Shown here: one piece after another, positions 62,983 through 64,000 of the stretch
Position numbering within the stretch: position 1 is the stretch's first letter
How the letters are laid out: every line of letters starts with the position of its first letter
Assembly: GCA_034008185.1 (NCBI GenBank)
Contig: CM067109.1
Location: forward strand, 35,496,885 to 35,560,884
Direction: 5' to 3'
DNA length: 64,000 bases
DNA from: Gorsachius magnificus
Lineage: Eukaryota > Chordata > Aves > Pelecaniformes > Ardeidae
The notes under the pieces: model-generated
Seen by the model: the letters and a program-made list of their open reading frames with translations, nothing else
The model's database searches: none
Told to the model about the DNA's origin: nothing
Translations under genes and position numbers: made by a program

Positions 62983-64000
62983 ACCCCCTGAGTTATCCTG
63001 TCTGGGTCAAAACAAGTATGTACTACTTCTGAGAAATAAAGCCAAATTCATCTTTGTCAGGATGTCCATAAAGACAACTGATCACATGTGATTAGTTCTT
63101 TTATCTGATGCTCCTACTTGGAACAACTCAATGGTAACTGGAAGATAAATTTTTTAATATTACTCAACAGAGATGAAGTATACTGTGTTCAGTCTGCAAC
63201 GATTCCTGGAAAAACAGAAATCATGCTTCAAAAGAGGTATTTAAATGTTTTGACTCTAGGAAAAAGAACACTTATACCCAGTGTTACCCTATTGTTCTAG
63301 TACCACCAATTCCAAGGTTCAAAGCTTTATGCCCAGTAAATCCACCCCAGTCATTTTTTTCCTTGTCTGTCCTCCCATTCACTCTCTCACCCTCAAACTA
63401 TCCAATACAAAACATCTGGATAGGAAAAGCTCCATTTCCAGTTACTGCAAACATGAAGGGAAGTTTTCCATAAGCAAGCCCAAGCATCTCTGCCTTGTTT
63501 GCTATTCAGGTACAGCTACACTAGTGATATCCAGAACACCTGCCACAGCATGAAAGCCAAAAAGACTTCGTACGCCTCCAAATAAAGCACACAATAAATA
63601 AAAAAGCCTTCTGTTTAATGCATTCTACAATACCCTTCCTACCTGCTCCCTACCTGCCCCTTGTAATAGCCATTTATCCTCAGGAAATCCCAAAACAGGT
63701 CTGCAGACAGGGGAACTCTTTTCTCTATAGCTGGAGAAATCAGACATAAAGATGCCAGTGACCTACCCAAAATTCATACAGGAAGTCTGTCAGAAAGAAA
63801 AAGAAAGGAGAGATTGAACTCAGTTTCCCAGCTACTTGGTGATGATCCTTCTTCATTCTTCATCTGAAAGGCCCTAGAATCCTATGCCAAGGGGCATAAG
63901 CATCAGACAAGCTCAAAAAAAACACAGTTTCAAGTTTCAGCTAGACCACAGAGCATACAATAGCTTTGTTCACTGTGAAGAAACAGATGCTGCTACGATG
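62983..64000 (-). other. RGMB intron, unique sequence to window end
   Basis: No exon, repeat or RNA gene recognised. Confidence 0.6.

Noticed and set aside
55247..64000. Upstream RGMB exon with the RGM domain and GDPH site
   Set aside because: Searched on the minus strand for the conserved Cys-rich and GDPH blocks and found none; the exon must lie beyond the window.

Overview
This is vertebrate nuclear DNA, almost certainly avian. It carries a spliced gene with GT-AG introns that encodes CHD1 (chromodomain-helicase-DNA-binding protein 1). It also carries the terminal coding exon of RGMB, CR1 LINEs whose 3' ends carry the ATTCTATG-type octamer, and solo LTRs of a type I recognise as common in bird genomes. 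CHD1 is the classic avian sexing gene, and the conserved P8/P2 and 2550F/2718R sites can be read in the sequence. The RGMB neighbour, the long 2550F-2718R interval and the intact frame favour the Z copy (CHD1Z) over the W copy, but one haplotype alone cannot prove it.

Layout. Positions 424-28905 (+) hold 29 consecutive CHD1 coding exons. They run from chromodomain 1 through chromodomain 2, the two-lobed SNF2 ATPase, the SANT-SLIDE DNA-binding region and the CHCT domain to the basic, His/Ser-rich tail and stop. Joined, they give 4311 nt in frame after the leading split codon (1436 residues plus stop). The N-terminal exons and promoter lie upstream of the window. Introns contain two ERVL-like solo LTRs and one short CR1. 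The intron before exon 24 contains a lysine-rich exon-like block (22301-22444) with a strong donor and no convincing acceptor.

From 29.7 to 51.8 kb is a repeat-rich intergenic region: a 341-bp element with inverted termini, a near-complete CR1 (about 4.4 kb, ORF1 and ORF2 each broken by one small frameshift), an ERVL-like LTR in reverse orientation, two truncated CR1s, and a solo LTR with a 4-bp target duplication. From about 51.8 to 55.2 kb, on the minus strand, lie the RGMB 3' UTR (extent uncertain) and its last coding exon (54575-55246). The rest of the window is RGMB intron with several CR1 fragments. One of these is a nested pair in which a young minus-strand CR1 interrupts an older plus-strand CR1. 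The last element is an LTR-like block at 62477-62982.

CHD1 (nuclear chromatin remodeller) and RGMB (GPI-anchored BMP co-receptor) are arranged tail to tail and have no known joint function. Apart from these two genes, I found no convincing host protein-coding gene, tRNA, rRNA or CRISPR array, and no evidence of a new multi-gene system. The most interesting leads are the lysine-rich CHD1 exon, the CR1 inside the sexing intron, the nested CR1 pair, and the unclassified inverted-terminus element.
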